The notes beneath the pieces are model-generated. The model was not told where the DNA came from and did no database searches. It saw nothing but the letters and a program-made list of their open reading frames with translations. Position numbers and translations under genes: made by a program. Positions 1-13,200 of a stretch of 64,000 nucleotides of DNA are shown here, piece by piece. Each line of letters starts with the position of its first letter. The first letter of the stretch is position 1. The stretch is from Strongyloides papillosus (lineage: Eukaryota; Nematoda; Chromadorea; Rhabditida; Strongyloididae): positions 558,001 to 622,000 of the forward strand of contig SRSI01000009.1 in assembly GCA_005656395.1 (NCBI GenBank). The letters run 5' to 3'.

Positions 1-399
1 TTAAATTAACAATTTTATAAAAATTTTTGTCAAGCCATACAATTTAATTATGTATCATAGTAAATTACCTGTAACAGACAATTAAAATAAAAAAGTATAA
101 GTATATACATAATCATGTGAAATCGTGAAAAATTTAAGTTTTAAAATAATCAATTTTTATTATCTTTATTTAAATGACAAATTGTTAAAATTTATTAAAT
201 TCAAGGATAATGACTCTCCCTTCTAGTCAACTAAACTTGATTATAATAACACTGGATAATTTTAAATTTATTCACAAGTCGAAAAATTTTAAGAAATACA
301 TCTACAGAGTATGATATTTTGAAAAATATAAATTTTTGAGTTATTAAAGTAATCTAGAAAAAAATATTATAGTGATGATTAAATATCATTTATATTAAA
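1..399. other. Intergenic/3' flank, no gene seen
   Basis: AT-rich sequence downstream of the minus-strand LEA-like gene. I see no open frame of note, no RNA gene and no repeat. It should hold the 3' UTR of that gene. Confidence 0.5.
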
Positions 400-3300
400 T
401 TATAAAATGGTGCAAAATTTCCTATTTGCTGGTGCCCTTTTGGCAACACCATTTGATGGACCTTCACTGTTTGACTCAGAAGACTGTGAAGATTCTTTTG
501 GTGCTTTCTGCTCTTGAACATGCGGTACTTCGCTCTTTACTTTTTCTACTTCTGGAGTTTTTGTTTCTTTTACTTGATCATTTGTACTTTTATTGTCCTT
601 TACTTGGACTTTTTCAACTTTATTTTCTAGTTCTTCTCCATCTGTTAACATACTTGTTGTTTTCTTTTCAATAGCTTCACCAACATTGTCTATAATATCT
701 TTGGCATTTTTAAAAGCTTCTCTGGCTTCTTCTTTGGCCTTCTCAGATATTTCCTTAACTTTTTCACCTGATTTTTGTAAAGCTTTTTCAGTCAAATCAG
801 AAAAGGAATCACCAACTTTACTTAAACCAGAAGATGAACTATTTAATATTGAGTTAATTGTTTCAACTGTATTGTTTTTTGCTTCATCAACAGCTTTTTT
901 ACTATCTTCAATTACATGATCCACTTTATTAGCTATAGATGAACCTGTCTCTTTTACAGCATCATTGGCATCCTTAATATTTTCATTAATATCATCACTT
1001 TTTTTTTCTATTTCTGATTTAATATTATCTTTTACTTCTTCTGCTTTGTCTTTAGCAGAATGCATTTCATTAGTTACTGTCTCAGCAACACTCGATATTT
1101 TATCAACAGCCTCATCTTTTTTATCATTAATTGAATCAACAACATTAGATACTCCATCACCAATTTTTTTTGTCTCATGAATAATTTCATTTCCACTATC
1201 TTTAATTGTCTCAGTAACATTTTCAACAATGTCGTTTCCTTTATCAACTATATTTTCTTCAATATTTTTAGCACTACTTTCAATATGATCAACATCTTTA
1301 TTAACTCTATTGACAATATTGTCTTTCAATTCTACTGAATTATCTACAACAGCATTTAAAAAGTTTGATGCATTATCAGCAATAACTTTTGTTGCTTTTA
1401 TAGCATCTTCTTCTACTTTGTTAAAAACATTCTCACCAGTAGAAGCTGCTTTATCAACTGCTGATTCTTCTTCTTTTTTTACTTTACCAGCAAACTCGTC
1501 AAAGCTCTCTTTTGCTGAATGGCCCAAATCTGAAACTTTTTCAACAACATTCTCACCAATAGAAGCTGCTTTATCAACTACTGATTCTTCTTCTTTTTTA
1601 ACTTTACCAGCAAACTCGTCAAAGCTCTCTTTTGCTGAATGGCCCAAATCTGAAACTTTTTCAACGACATTCTCACCAATAGAAGATGCTTTATCAAGTA
1701 CTGATTCTTCTTCTTTTTTTACTTTACCAGCAAATTCGTCAAAGCTCTCTTTTGCTGAATGGCCCAAATCTGAAACTTTTTCAACAATGTTCCCACCAAT
1801 AGAAGCTGCTTTATCAACAATTGATTCTTCTTCATTTTTTACTTTACCAGCAAACTCGTCAAAGCTCTCTTTTGCTGAATGGCCCAAATCTGAAACTTTT
1901 TCAACAACATTCTCACCAATGGAAGCTGCTTTATCAACTATTGATTCTTCTTCTTTTTTTACTTTATCAGCAAACTCACCAACACTTTCTTTTACTGAAT
2001 GTGCTAAATTTGAAGCCTTTTCAGCAACATTCTCACCAAAAGAAACAGTCTTATCAATAATTGATTCTTCTTCTTTTTCTACTTTATCAGTAAACTCGTC
2101 AAAACTTTTTTTTGCTGAATGTGCTAAATCTGAAGCTTTTTCGGCAGCACTTTTACCAATAGAAACTGATTTATCAACAATTGATTCTTCTTCTTTTTTT
2201 ACTTTATCAGCAAATTCATCAAAACTCTCTTTTGCTGAATGGATAGCATCAGAAGTTTTCTCAGATACATATTCACCAAATGATGTTACTTTATCAATTA
2301 AAGATTCACTAGTTTTATTGTCTTTTTCAGGTTCATCTTCAACTAATTCATTTATCTTTTCTGCCAAATTTGTAGAAATATTACTTTCAACACTTTGTTC
2401 CTCAATTTCAGGAGACTTTTTATCAGTTGAAGGTTCTCCGGTTACTTTATCCATAAAAGAATGAGTGATGTCCTCTGAATATTTTGAAAATTCCTTAGCT
2501 TTTTCCTTCGTGAAGTCTACAGCATCCGCAACTTTACTTGAAATATCTTTTTCTATTGAACTTGTTTTGTCTAAAGCTGATTCAACGGCTTCTTTGCCCT
2601 TATTGACAACATCTTCAACTATATGTTTTGAACTATCAACGACTCCAGAAAGTTTATTTTCAACAGATTCTTCTGCTTTTATTATTTTATCAGTAAAAGA
2701 TTCTTCTGTTTCCTTATCTTTACCAACGTTTTCATCACTTTCACCAGTTGAAGAAGAAAGTAAATTGGAAATTTTTTTGTCTGTGGGTTCTTCACTAGAA
2801 GTTGTACCTTCACTGGTAGCTCTTTCAGCTTTACCACTTTTATCTTCTTCTTCTACCAAATCGTTTTCACCAGAAAGCATCTTTGAAAGTTCTTCTCCTT
2901 TAGAATAAACCTCATCTCCAACAGACTTTGCTATGGTACTAGCCTTATCAACAGCAGCTTCCAAACCATGCTTAGTAGAATTGAATATATCAGAAAGTTT
3001 TTCTGAAACAACTTCTTTAGTAGAAACATCTTCATTAGTAACTGGGTGTTCAATTTCATCTGAAACTTTTTTGTCACCATCATTGTCAGTGTTTTTTGAT
3101 GCATCAAAAATGTTAGATACTTTATCAACAATATGGTCTCCAGTTGAAATAGTTGTCTCCATGGCTGAGTGTCCTAATTCTTTACTTTTCTCTGTTGCAA
3201 CTTCTAAATTATGTTTTGTTGATTCCCATGCATCAGATGCTTTTTCACTGACAAATTCTTTTGCTGAAGTCGTTTTTTCAACAACGGAATGTCCAATGTC

Positions 3301-5613
3301 TTTTGTTTTGTTTATAAGAGAGTCAGCACCTTCTCCAATATTTTCAGAAGCCTTTTCTATCCCTTTTTTGGCTGAATCCCATATTGATCCTAGTTTATCA
3401 AATCCAATGTTTACAACTCCCTCCTTCTCCTTTTTAGTATTTTTTTCAATTGATTCTTCATCACTATGATTAAAATCAATTAAATTTTCTATTGCTTTTT
3501 CACTCTCATGGGCAGCAGATTTAACGTTATCAACTACCTACAGAAATAAAATTTTTTTACCATAAAATAAACGATCTTACAAACTTACACTTTCTGTAGC
3601 ATTTACAACTTTTTCTGCTCCATCCTTAAGTTTATCTGAAAATTCCATATTCTAAAAATAAATATTTAATATTTAAATAGTAAAAAGTGGGCAAACAGTA
3701 TGATTTATCTCGATAGAATTATAAATATAATATATGTTAGTGATTGTAATATCAATAAGTATTAATATGTTATATACATAAATAAAACACAAAAAATACA
3801 AACTTCACACACATTGTCATAAGATGAACTATTGTTTATGTCATTTGAGAGTAAATCGTTTGAAATTTTGCCCCAAATACCCAATCCTGGATCCGACAAA
3901 ATATCTTTTACAAGGTTACTAGATATATTAGCGATTGTCCTGTCTGAAGGAACTCTAACCATCGAATAATTGTAAAATTCAACTTCTTCATCAGACTCTG
4001 TTTCACTATTATAAGTCTAAAAATTATGTTTTTTCAAAACAATTAATTAATTTCTAATTAAATTAATTTTTAATTTTTTAATATTAGAAAAACACCATCT
4101 AAATATTAAAAATCTTTTATGTAAAAATGGTACATCTATAGAAATATTACATTATAAAAACACTTGTACAAATAATCCCCACAGAAGTCATATTACTTAA
4201 ATGAATATTGCAATATGATTAACTGCTGTCATAAAAGACTGCAATAAAATAAAAATGATATATGTTTTTAGCAAATACAAAACTAATTTATAACTTTTTT
4301 CCATGTCAATAAATGCACTTGGTCATATAATATTTATAAATAATAAAAAGAACAATCATGAGAAAACAATTAGCTCTATTTTGACCTATAACTAATTCTA
4401 AAAGAAAATAATGTATTCGTATCAATATCAAAAATTAAAAACTTCAATACCAAAATATATACACACTCTACACAAAATTAATTTTAAGCATTTGCTTGCC
4501 CTTTAGTTTTGATTTTGTGATTGATAAAAAGATACGTTCATTTGAAATAATTAAATGGAAATTTATACAAGTTGTTAAATTAGATAAAATTTCGCAATAC
4601 TTTGTTTAATCAAAATATTTCAAAATTCCAAACGTCTGTAAAATGCGTATGTTAATTTTTTAGATGAAATAATTAGATTCGATTTCAAAACAAATAAACC
4701 TAAGATTGTGGTGTAGTAAAAACAACAGCTCTACACTTCTAAATATATAAAAAAAAATTTTTTCAAATGACACTGTCACCCTAAATATTGTATATATAGA
4801 TTGAATAAAAAATTTAAAACATTTGTAAGAGGCAATGTTGTTTTAAATGTTTGTAGGAAAAGATATAACATATATACGTTTTTGTGCAATTGAAATATTA
4901 CCTTACCATAGTATTCACTAATAATAAAAAACTATTAAAAACAAAATTAACATTTTTTATGGATATACTGGTGATTTGTTTCATAAATCATAGTTTTTTA
5001 TTGTCACTAATGTAAACAGTAGAATAAATGGAGATAAAAACAAATATTTTTATTTGAGTTTAAAGTATTTTGAATTATTTTAATATTTTTAAATTTTACT
5101 ACTGGTGATAAATAAGTAATTTTACTTTAAAAAATATAATCTTCTTTCTATTGATTATTGAAACATAAAAAGGTGTAAATAACATGAGAGATTAAAAGTT
5201 AAAAAAGTATAATACAAATGTTAGATTTTATAAAATTATAGAAAAAGACTAAACTTAAATCACCATTAGTTGAAAAGAATATATATGAAAATTAGTTACA
5301 TATGAATGATTTTTCACAAGTACTATCAAATGTCACTAAACCACATTTTCTCAATTATAAAAATCTATTCAAAATGTCACTATTTTTATAAAAGAATATA
5401 ATTAAATTATAAGAAGTTTTTTAATCATTCTAAATAATATGGAAGGTTATTAAAATTTCTTTATTAATTTAGTTTAAATGTATTATTGTTTAATGGTGTT
5501 TTAAAGAAAATACTTTCGATATTGTCATTTTTTTTGGAAATTCAATTTTTGCAAACCTGTATTGTAGGAATATTAAACTTATTATTCAATCCAATATTCT
5601 CTTGATTGTCCAT
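400..5613 (-). CDS. LEA-like amphipathic repeat protein with CaaX box
   Basis: Four exons in frame: 5557-5613, 3813-4016, 3589-3651 and 400-3537 (stop 400-402), giving 1,153 residues. All junctions have GT/AG and phase 0. A shorter product could start at the in-frame Met at 3646-3648. The protein is almost all Lys, Glu, Asp, Ser, Ala and Val with no hydrophobic core, signal peptide or TM. It is built of degenerate units such as EKVSDLGHSAKESFDEFAGK, with seven 40-residue copies in tandem. This composition resembles group 3 late-embryogenesis-abundant proteins (C. elegans LEA-1 type), which protect cells from desiccation; that assignment is by composition only. The C-terminus is basic (KRAPANRK) followed by FCTIL, a CaaX box with Leu at X, which predicts geranylgeranylation and membrane attachment. 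The 1.5 kb intron 4017-5556 is long for this window. It could instead be a perilipin- or apolipophorin-like amphipathic protein. Confidence 0.8.
1441..2280 (-). repeat. Seven tandem 120-nt coding repeats
   Basis: Seven consecutive units of exactly 120 nt (40 codons) lie inside the LEA-like gene. The four units between 1441 and 1920 are nearly identical: the 42 nt starting at 1501, 1621, 1741 and 1861 are the same in all four. The three units between 1921 and 2280 have diverged. This suggests recent duplication or homogenisation at the C-terminal side of the array. Confidence 0.95.
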
Positions 5614-7278
5614 AGTTAAAATTTTAGGTAAAATAAAGTAATAAAAGATCAAAAATATTCTGAGTGATTTGAGATTTCAATAAAGTATTATATTATATAT
5701 TTCATATATGTGAAAATCGTTATCTTTACAAGTTAAAAGTAACTCCTCTAAATATTATACTAAGATAAGTTTGTGCATTATTAACGCAACAAACCTCAAA
5801 AATTATAATGACACTAGTGTAGGAAACAAATCATAATTAAAAAAGAAAAATATATATGATTTAGAAATACATAAAGAAATATGTAATATAAAGTTAGAAG
5901 AAGGCAAATATAATAAAAAATATTATACTGATTGCTTAATATATAAACTTTATATCTGAGGGAAAAATGTTTGTTGTAATTGAAAAAAACAAACATGAGT
6001 AAAAAATTAAATGTTTTGATTAATTTTAGGTATAAATATTTTCTTAATTATTTAAATGACAAAGAAAAAACAAATAGAAGATAGCAATAACAATGTATAT
6101 TAAATGTTTCAGATAGAACTTCTATACAAAATAATGTTTTTGTGATCAAAGTATAATTTAAGTATTTATTAAAAGAATTGATTATTCAAATAACAAACAG
6201 CAGTCTTATGACAGCAAAATCGCTGCAACTAATGCCAATTAAAAGTTCAAATGTATTAAGATGAATAAAAAATATTTTTGCTATTTATTATCAATTATTT
6301 ATTCAATTTCAAACATTTATAAATTCTAAAAATGTACAGCAGTAATAATAAATAAATTATTAATAATTGACGTATTAAATTTTTTAGAACTAAATGTAAT
6401 ATTTTTTTAAATAAAACATTCTTATCATTCTCATTAATTTTTGCTGAGTATGAATTTATAATAATTTTTTTATCATTCCTTGTGAATATACAGTTCCTTT
6501 TAAAGTGAATAAATTTATTTTATTGAGGCGATTAAAATGTAACAATTTAAAATATCATATTAAATGATATATGGACATCCTTCAAAATTATTTTAATTGT
6601 GTAAGTTCTTTAGTTTTGTTGTTAACAATTTAAATAAAATTTTTTACAACTTTTTATGTTTCACCAATTAATCAAAAGTAACTAAAGAATTTGTACATGA
6701 GCTGTTTCAAAAGTAATATGATAATTTTACATTTATACTTAAAGGAATGATACCTTATTTATTTTGGATGTTCAGTGGAACAATAAAATATTCACTGTGA
6801 TGGCAATTGTTAAAATTTTGTATAAATGTATTATTTTTTGAAATTCATAGATTTTATTGAATTAATTCTTTACAACCATTGAGATAAAAATTTATGACCA
6901 TGAACAGTAATTCTTGAATTTAACAATTTAGAATAATTTTAAATATTTCGCTTTCTATATTTAAAAAAAATAAATATTGAAAACTAGAAAAAAGATAATT
7001 AAAGATATTACCTTTTTATTAATAGGGATATATAAAATTTATTAAAAAAATGAAAAATAATACTTGAAAACAATGTTTTATTATGACAAATGTTTATTGT
7101 TTATAATTGTATAAAATGCTAATAAAATAATAATATGCAAACTTATAGTACATGTTTTGATGTTCATTAATACAAGTTTTATCAATATATAAAATATTTG
7201 TTAATTTTTAGATATGCATTCATAAATTTCTATCTAGTAATTAATGAATATATGATATAAAAAAAGTTATCCATTTAT
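5614..7278. other. Intergenic, no gene seen
   Basis: About 1.7 kb of AT-rich sequence between two minus-strand genes. It should contain the promoter of the LEA-like gene and the 3' UTR of the PKD gene. The only open frame of size (around 5814-5996) is low-complexity and unsupported. Confidence 0.5.
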
Positions 7279-10200
7279 TTATAAATAAACAGGAGTAATA
7301 TTATTTTGTATCTCATATTCTTTCCATCTTTCATCATCACTCTCATGCGTCAAATATCTATCACCAACTTCCTTTTCTAGAACACGAAGATCAGACCACA
7401 ATGTGTATTTTTGTAGCCAAATATGTGCTAGTGCTTTAGAAACAGAAAGACGTTTTTGCATCTTAACTTGAAGTAGATTATTGATAAATTCAATTGCTTC
7501 AACAGAAACCTCTCTCCATGGATTAGGTGGATACATAAATTCTGCATTTTGAATTTGATCATTAATATCTTCGTCCTCATTAAATGGAAATGTTCCAGAA
7601 AGTGATACATACACAATAACACCAACACTCCACATATCTAAACTTCTATTAAACCCTTTATTTCTTAATACTTCTGGTGCTAAATAAGCTGGAGTTCCTA
7701 CAACAGAACGACGGAAACTACGTTCACCGATAATTCTTGCAAAACCAAAATCACATAATTTTACTTGAGGAAAATCTGAATCAGATGTTAGTAGGATATT
7801 TTCTGGTTTCATATCACAATGAACTACATTTTGACTGTGTAAATATTGTAAAGCTATTAAAATTTGATGTATTAAAAATTGTGTACACCGTTCATTCAAA
7901 CGTCCTTTTTCGCTACTTAATATCATCTCTAACATATCACCTTTTAATTTTTCCATAACAACAAATATTCTATCATGAGTTTCAAGCATTTGTTGAAATT
8001 CAACAACTCCATGATGTTTAACTTTTTGTAAAATTTCAACTTCAGTTCTTAAAGCCGCTTCTTTATTACTAGGAAATTTCAGTTTATCAATTAATTTAAC
8101 TGCCACATGTTTACCAGTTTTGCGATGTATTGCTCCATAAACAGTTCCAAATTGTCCACTTCCTAGAATTTCATCAGCAAATATTTGATATAATTGTGAA
8201 AATTCTTGTTCACTTCTTATTTTTAATCCTAAATGTCCAATTTCTTCAGATTCAACTTCACCTTTTTCATTTGGAACGTTAAGTTGTTTCATCGTACCAT
8301 TAACATTATTATTATTTAGTGTTAAAGCTCCAGTTTTGTTAACAATATTATCTACAATAACATTTGTATTATTATTATTTACTTTGGAAGATTTTGTTGA
8401 TGATTGTGGTGTAACCGGCATCAAAGCTTGTTTAATTGCCGCACTCCATGCAGCTGCATTTTCTAATGCTGCCTGTAAAACTTTTGCTGCTGTTGATTTT
8501 TCATTACTACTTGTACCAGATGTAGATGGTGGAACAACAGCTACAATTAAAATATATTAATTAATGAAAACATTTTTTAATATTAAAAAAACCTTTTTTG
8601 AATTTAACTCTATGATTATTGTCTATAGGGTTACTTCGAGTTTTAGCAGAACTTCTTAAACATGATTTAATAGCATTAGTTGTTACATATGATATTGTAT
8701 AACTTTGGTCGTTATCTATTGTAATAATAGAGGAAGTGGATGTTGATGGGGATGAGGAATCAGTACATGTACCAGGTGCACTACTTTCACTTCCTATAGC
8801 TGAATCTATACTAAAGACATCAGAATCAACAGTTTTATGAAAAACTTTAGCAGGAAGTGGCAACTCTAAAGTTCCATTTTGTGAATCATAAATAATATTT
8901 TTATTATTAGATAATTGAATAGTATCAACAGTCGGCTTTTTTTTATTTTTAAATTTAAATAATGGAAGTTCATCAAAATAAACAATAGAAGAAGGATTAT
9001 TTTTAGAAAAAAGATTCATAATCTTTTTAAAATAATTTGACTACTTCTTTTATAATAACTAAAAATTAGTAAGTGAAAATAAAGTTATAGAAATTTAAAA
9101 TACCATAAATATTATTAAAGAATAACATATATGTAATTCAATATATTTATTATTTCTAAAGTTAAGATATATATTTAAAAGATAAAATGTAGTATATAGT
9201 ATTTAATCGTGGGCGCTTTAATTATATAAAGTATTAAATACAATAAAAATCATAAAAAAAAGGAAATATTATGATAGTTGTAATTTATGTGTGGGGGTGG
9301 ATTTCGAATACAAAGTATTATATATTAAGTATGAAAATGACGATGTTTTAGAAAAGGTCATAATCAAAAAAAAGATTCATTTTGAGAAGTAATTGAAGAT
9401 TGATTTTTGTTACCATCAAAAAAGTGGTAGTTAAATAATGGATTATGTAGTGAATATAAAGACAGGAAATAGAGATGCATGCATAAAGTTAAGTATTTAT
9501 AGAAGTAGGATATTTATTCTACTGATGACAAGTATGAAGCGTTTAATAGTATAACGATTTTGTAAAAATGATTTTTGCATCGTAAATTGATAAAAATCAA
9601 CTTTATTAAGATATATTTAACAGTTTGATAAATTAAAAAAAGAACAGGGTATAAAGTTGAAGTGTTTTTGCAATCTTACTTTATTATTTTAGTTATACAT
9701 TCCTATTTACAATAGAAGAACGATAATTGGTTAATATTAATAAGTTTCTTTAATTATTATTACATAATAGAAGATAAATATATACAATATAGAAACTAAA
9801 ATATCAACAAATAAACGTTAATGAGGGTTATCTTCCTTCTGTATATTTACAAAGTAGCATACCACTTTAAAGCCGCAAGTATGTGAAGAATCGCATCACC
9901 TATTATAAGGTTTAGAGATAAAAGAAGGTGACTAAAAATATGAAAAAAAAAGTGAAGTAAACCAGTTCCTGTCCTAAAGCTTTTACGGAATGTATACAGA
10001 ACAATGGGAAGTTAAAAGCCAGTTCTTTTCCATTCCAATTTTGTTTGAACTAATTGTGAACTTAAAATTAAATATTTACGTATTAAATGGATTAAAAAAG
10101 TGTTATTAATACGTATGAATCTTTAAGACTAGTCTTTTTACATTCAAATGAATAAAATATTGGTTTCAAAAAGTTCAAAATAGCAAATTTACATTTTTTG

Positions 10201-13200
10201 ACACAAGTTAATTTATTCTAATTACTTATACAAAACAACTTTTTTTTATGATATCAAATAATTTAAAATAATAACAACATAAATAAACCAGCAATGAGAA
10301 ATTTTAAAAAAAAATTTAATTTGATAAAACTAAGATATAACAAATATTTACATGATGTATCAAGCAATCAATTCAATCTTTTTGCTAAATTATTAATCTA
10401 AAATTAATGAAGTGCAAAAATTTGTGGTAAGGGGAAGATTTTATTACTTAAATGTTTCATTAATTTTTACTAATTTATCATCACTATCAAATACAACAAA
10501 AATTAAAAAATTTAATATATTGAAATATTACTCCTATTATTGTAACAATAAATATATATTATCTAAAAATAGACAGAAACAAAGCAAAAGTGAAAAAAAT
10601 ACATAGTTATAGGTATTTATTATTTTTAAAAATAGTTATAAACACATTCTATATTATATAATTTATAGTGTTAACGTGAATATATATTTCAATTTTTTCA
10701 CATAAGTACAAATTTTAAGACTAACAGAAGAACATTGTCAATGTTTAATTAAAAACTTGAAAATTTAACCAATAATATATCTAAATGAAATGACTTCAGT
10801 TGCACATATTAAATTTAGCAATAAAATTATTTTGAAATATAATAAATCAAATATTTAAAACGTCTATTGTTAAATGAAAAAGAGATAAAAATTCAAGATA
10901 TTATTGTTACAATAAAAAGTAACATACAATAAATCGGATCAAAGTTAATACAAAAATCTCATTCAGGTTTATGTATTATATAATTTGACAATCATGTTAC
11001 GTAAAATAAAATGTTTTTATTTATTTCTTTAAATTTTCCAAGCAATAAATGTACTGATAATACAGCTTATTTTTATTTAATGTGATAAATTTATATTATT
11101 TATTATTAAAACTACATAAAATAAAACAATTTCAGTGTTTTACACTCTTTTTATAATTTAAAATTTTAATTATTTTTTATAAAACATTCTAAATTAAAAT
11201 TCTAAAATATCAAAATAATTTTTTTATAGAATGCATAAACTAGCATATTTCAATTGAAAGAAAAAAAGAAAATGGGAAATATGCTAAAAACATTTTATTT
11301 AAAAAAAGATATTTTAGAAAATAAACTATCTATCAATCATAAATAAAGTTTGATCTCTATTAGATGTTCAACTTATCAGGAAGTTTAGTTATCTACATTA
11401 AATAATCTTAAAAAAATGTCCTCTGACAATAAATGCATAGGTAAATATAGAGAAATTTCTCTTCACCACTAAAATTAAGAATACGTTGTCTCTAATTCTA
11501 ATCTTTATCCACTGTTTATACATACAACAAATTTACTTTACACACATATAAGAAAATATTTTACACATGGAAATGTTTCAAATATTGAAAATGTATAAAA
11601 TTATAACAAATCATGTTATCAATTAATTGAATGTGACGTCAAATTCAATTAAAAGTCAATTCTAGTATATCAAAGTGAAAGAAATTTTAGTAATATTAGT
11701 AATATATGAACAATAATCATATAATTATTCAACTTTTGAAAAAGTTTGTCTGATTGTTTTACTTATTTAATCATAAAATTGTAACAGTATATAATATAGT
11801 TAAATGACCGTTTCAAAGTTTTAATATCAAAATAAAATATTAAAATAAAACTTACAAACAAAATATGTTGTTGTATGAGTTTTGATTTCAAATGTATAAG
11901 GAGGGTCTGTCTTATTTTCTTCATGCTCAACAACATTTACTTCTAAAATTTCGGAAAGTGGAAGTTCCTGAAAATAAATTTAATAGATAGAATGAAAACA
12001 TGAAAAATTTCTTACTTTGTAATATCCTGTGGAACTTTCATCTTTATAAAGAACAAGAGATTTTGTATATAAACGCCAATAATGTTTCTTCCTCTAAAAT
12101 AATTAATTTAATTTGGTATATTTAAGATAAAATGAAGTTTACCATTGAATGACGCGATGTGAAGTGAATTAGCCATCCTTCTTTCAATATTTTTGCTTCA
12201 TTAGGACGTTTCGTTTGTTTTTTAGACATTACTATTCTTTGAAGTGGAATATTCTTTAAAAAAATACATTAAAAAATTGTTTTTTTCTAAATAATTATAA
12301 GTTACCTGTGATTCACTAATTATACTTATATTATCACCGTCAACAATTCTTTCTCCGGGAAAGTATTCTTCTTTATCCAATGAATTATTTGTATCTTGTA
12401 GAGGTGCTGATGGAGTAGCTTGTGCTTTAACATGATTTCGCGAATATTTTAAATAATGGTCATCATCATCATTAGTATCTTTTTCATCTGAAAAAACGTA
12501 ATGTTTATATTTATAAAAATAATAAAATAAAATTACTTGAATCTGATTGCCCAATGAATAAATCTCTCATATTTTGTGTAGCATTTCCGGAACAATCTTT
12601 AGCAACAAACTGTGCACATTTTTTATGACAATTATATTTACAATCTCTACATTGAATTCCTTGTCTAATAAGGCCCTTTAAAAGTTTTTTACAATGTTGG
12701 CATACAGTAGGCTTTTTATAGGAATGGACTTGAAAAGTATGAGGAACTTTTACTCGATTTGCTTCGGCTACCTCCATCCAAAGTGGTCTTCCACTCCATG
12801 ACGAACTTCTGTCCTTTCTTGGCATTTGCAAGAAATTTCCTCCAATAGGATCTTCACAATCGTTGTCAGAAGTGATTTTAATATCAGGATGATTCAATTT
12901 TACTGCCGATGGAGATTGACAAATTTGATTTTTATTTCCTACCCCATACATATCATTAGGAGTTAAACTTTTAACACTAACAACATTATTAAATGTAACA
13001 GCAGCAGCATGTAGAATAGGACTAATATGTGATATAGAGTCTCTTAAACATTGGGAATTTCTTGGAGATAGTGGAATGACACTAGGTCTTCTTTGTCTAC
13101 TACCGCTACAATTATTTGGAATTTTGGAAGCACAACGCTTGTGGTAATTTAAACCACATCCTTCACATTTTAATCCCTGTTTTACCAAACCAAACAGAAG

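Noticed and set aside
1441..2280. Regular repeats suggestive of a CRISPR or satellite array
   Set aside because: The repeats are coding, contiguous without spacers, in a eukaryotic gene, and 40 codons long.
1310..2464. 384-codon plus-strand open frame opposite the LEA-like gene
   Set aside because: It is the antisense of the 120-nt repeats; the fixed register and biased codons of the real gene keep that frame free of stops. No start context, domain or splice logic supports it.
5814..5996. 60-codon minus-strand frame
   Set aside because: Tyr/Phe/Leu-rich translation of AT-rich DNA, no neighbouring exons.
10412..10606. 64-codon plus-strand frame in the PKD intron
   Set aside because: Low-complexity, opposite strand to the host gene, no coding features.
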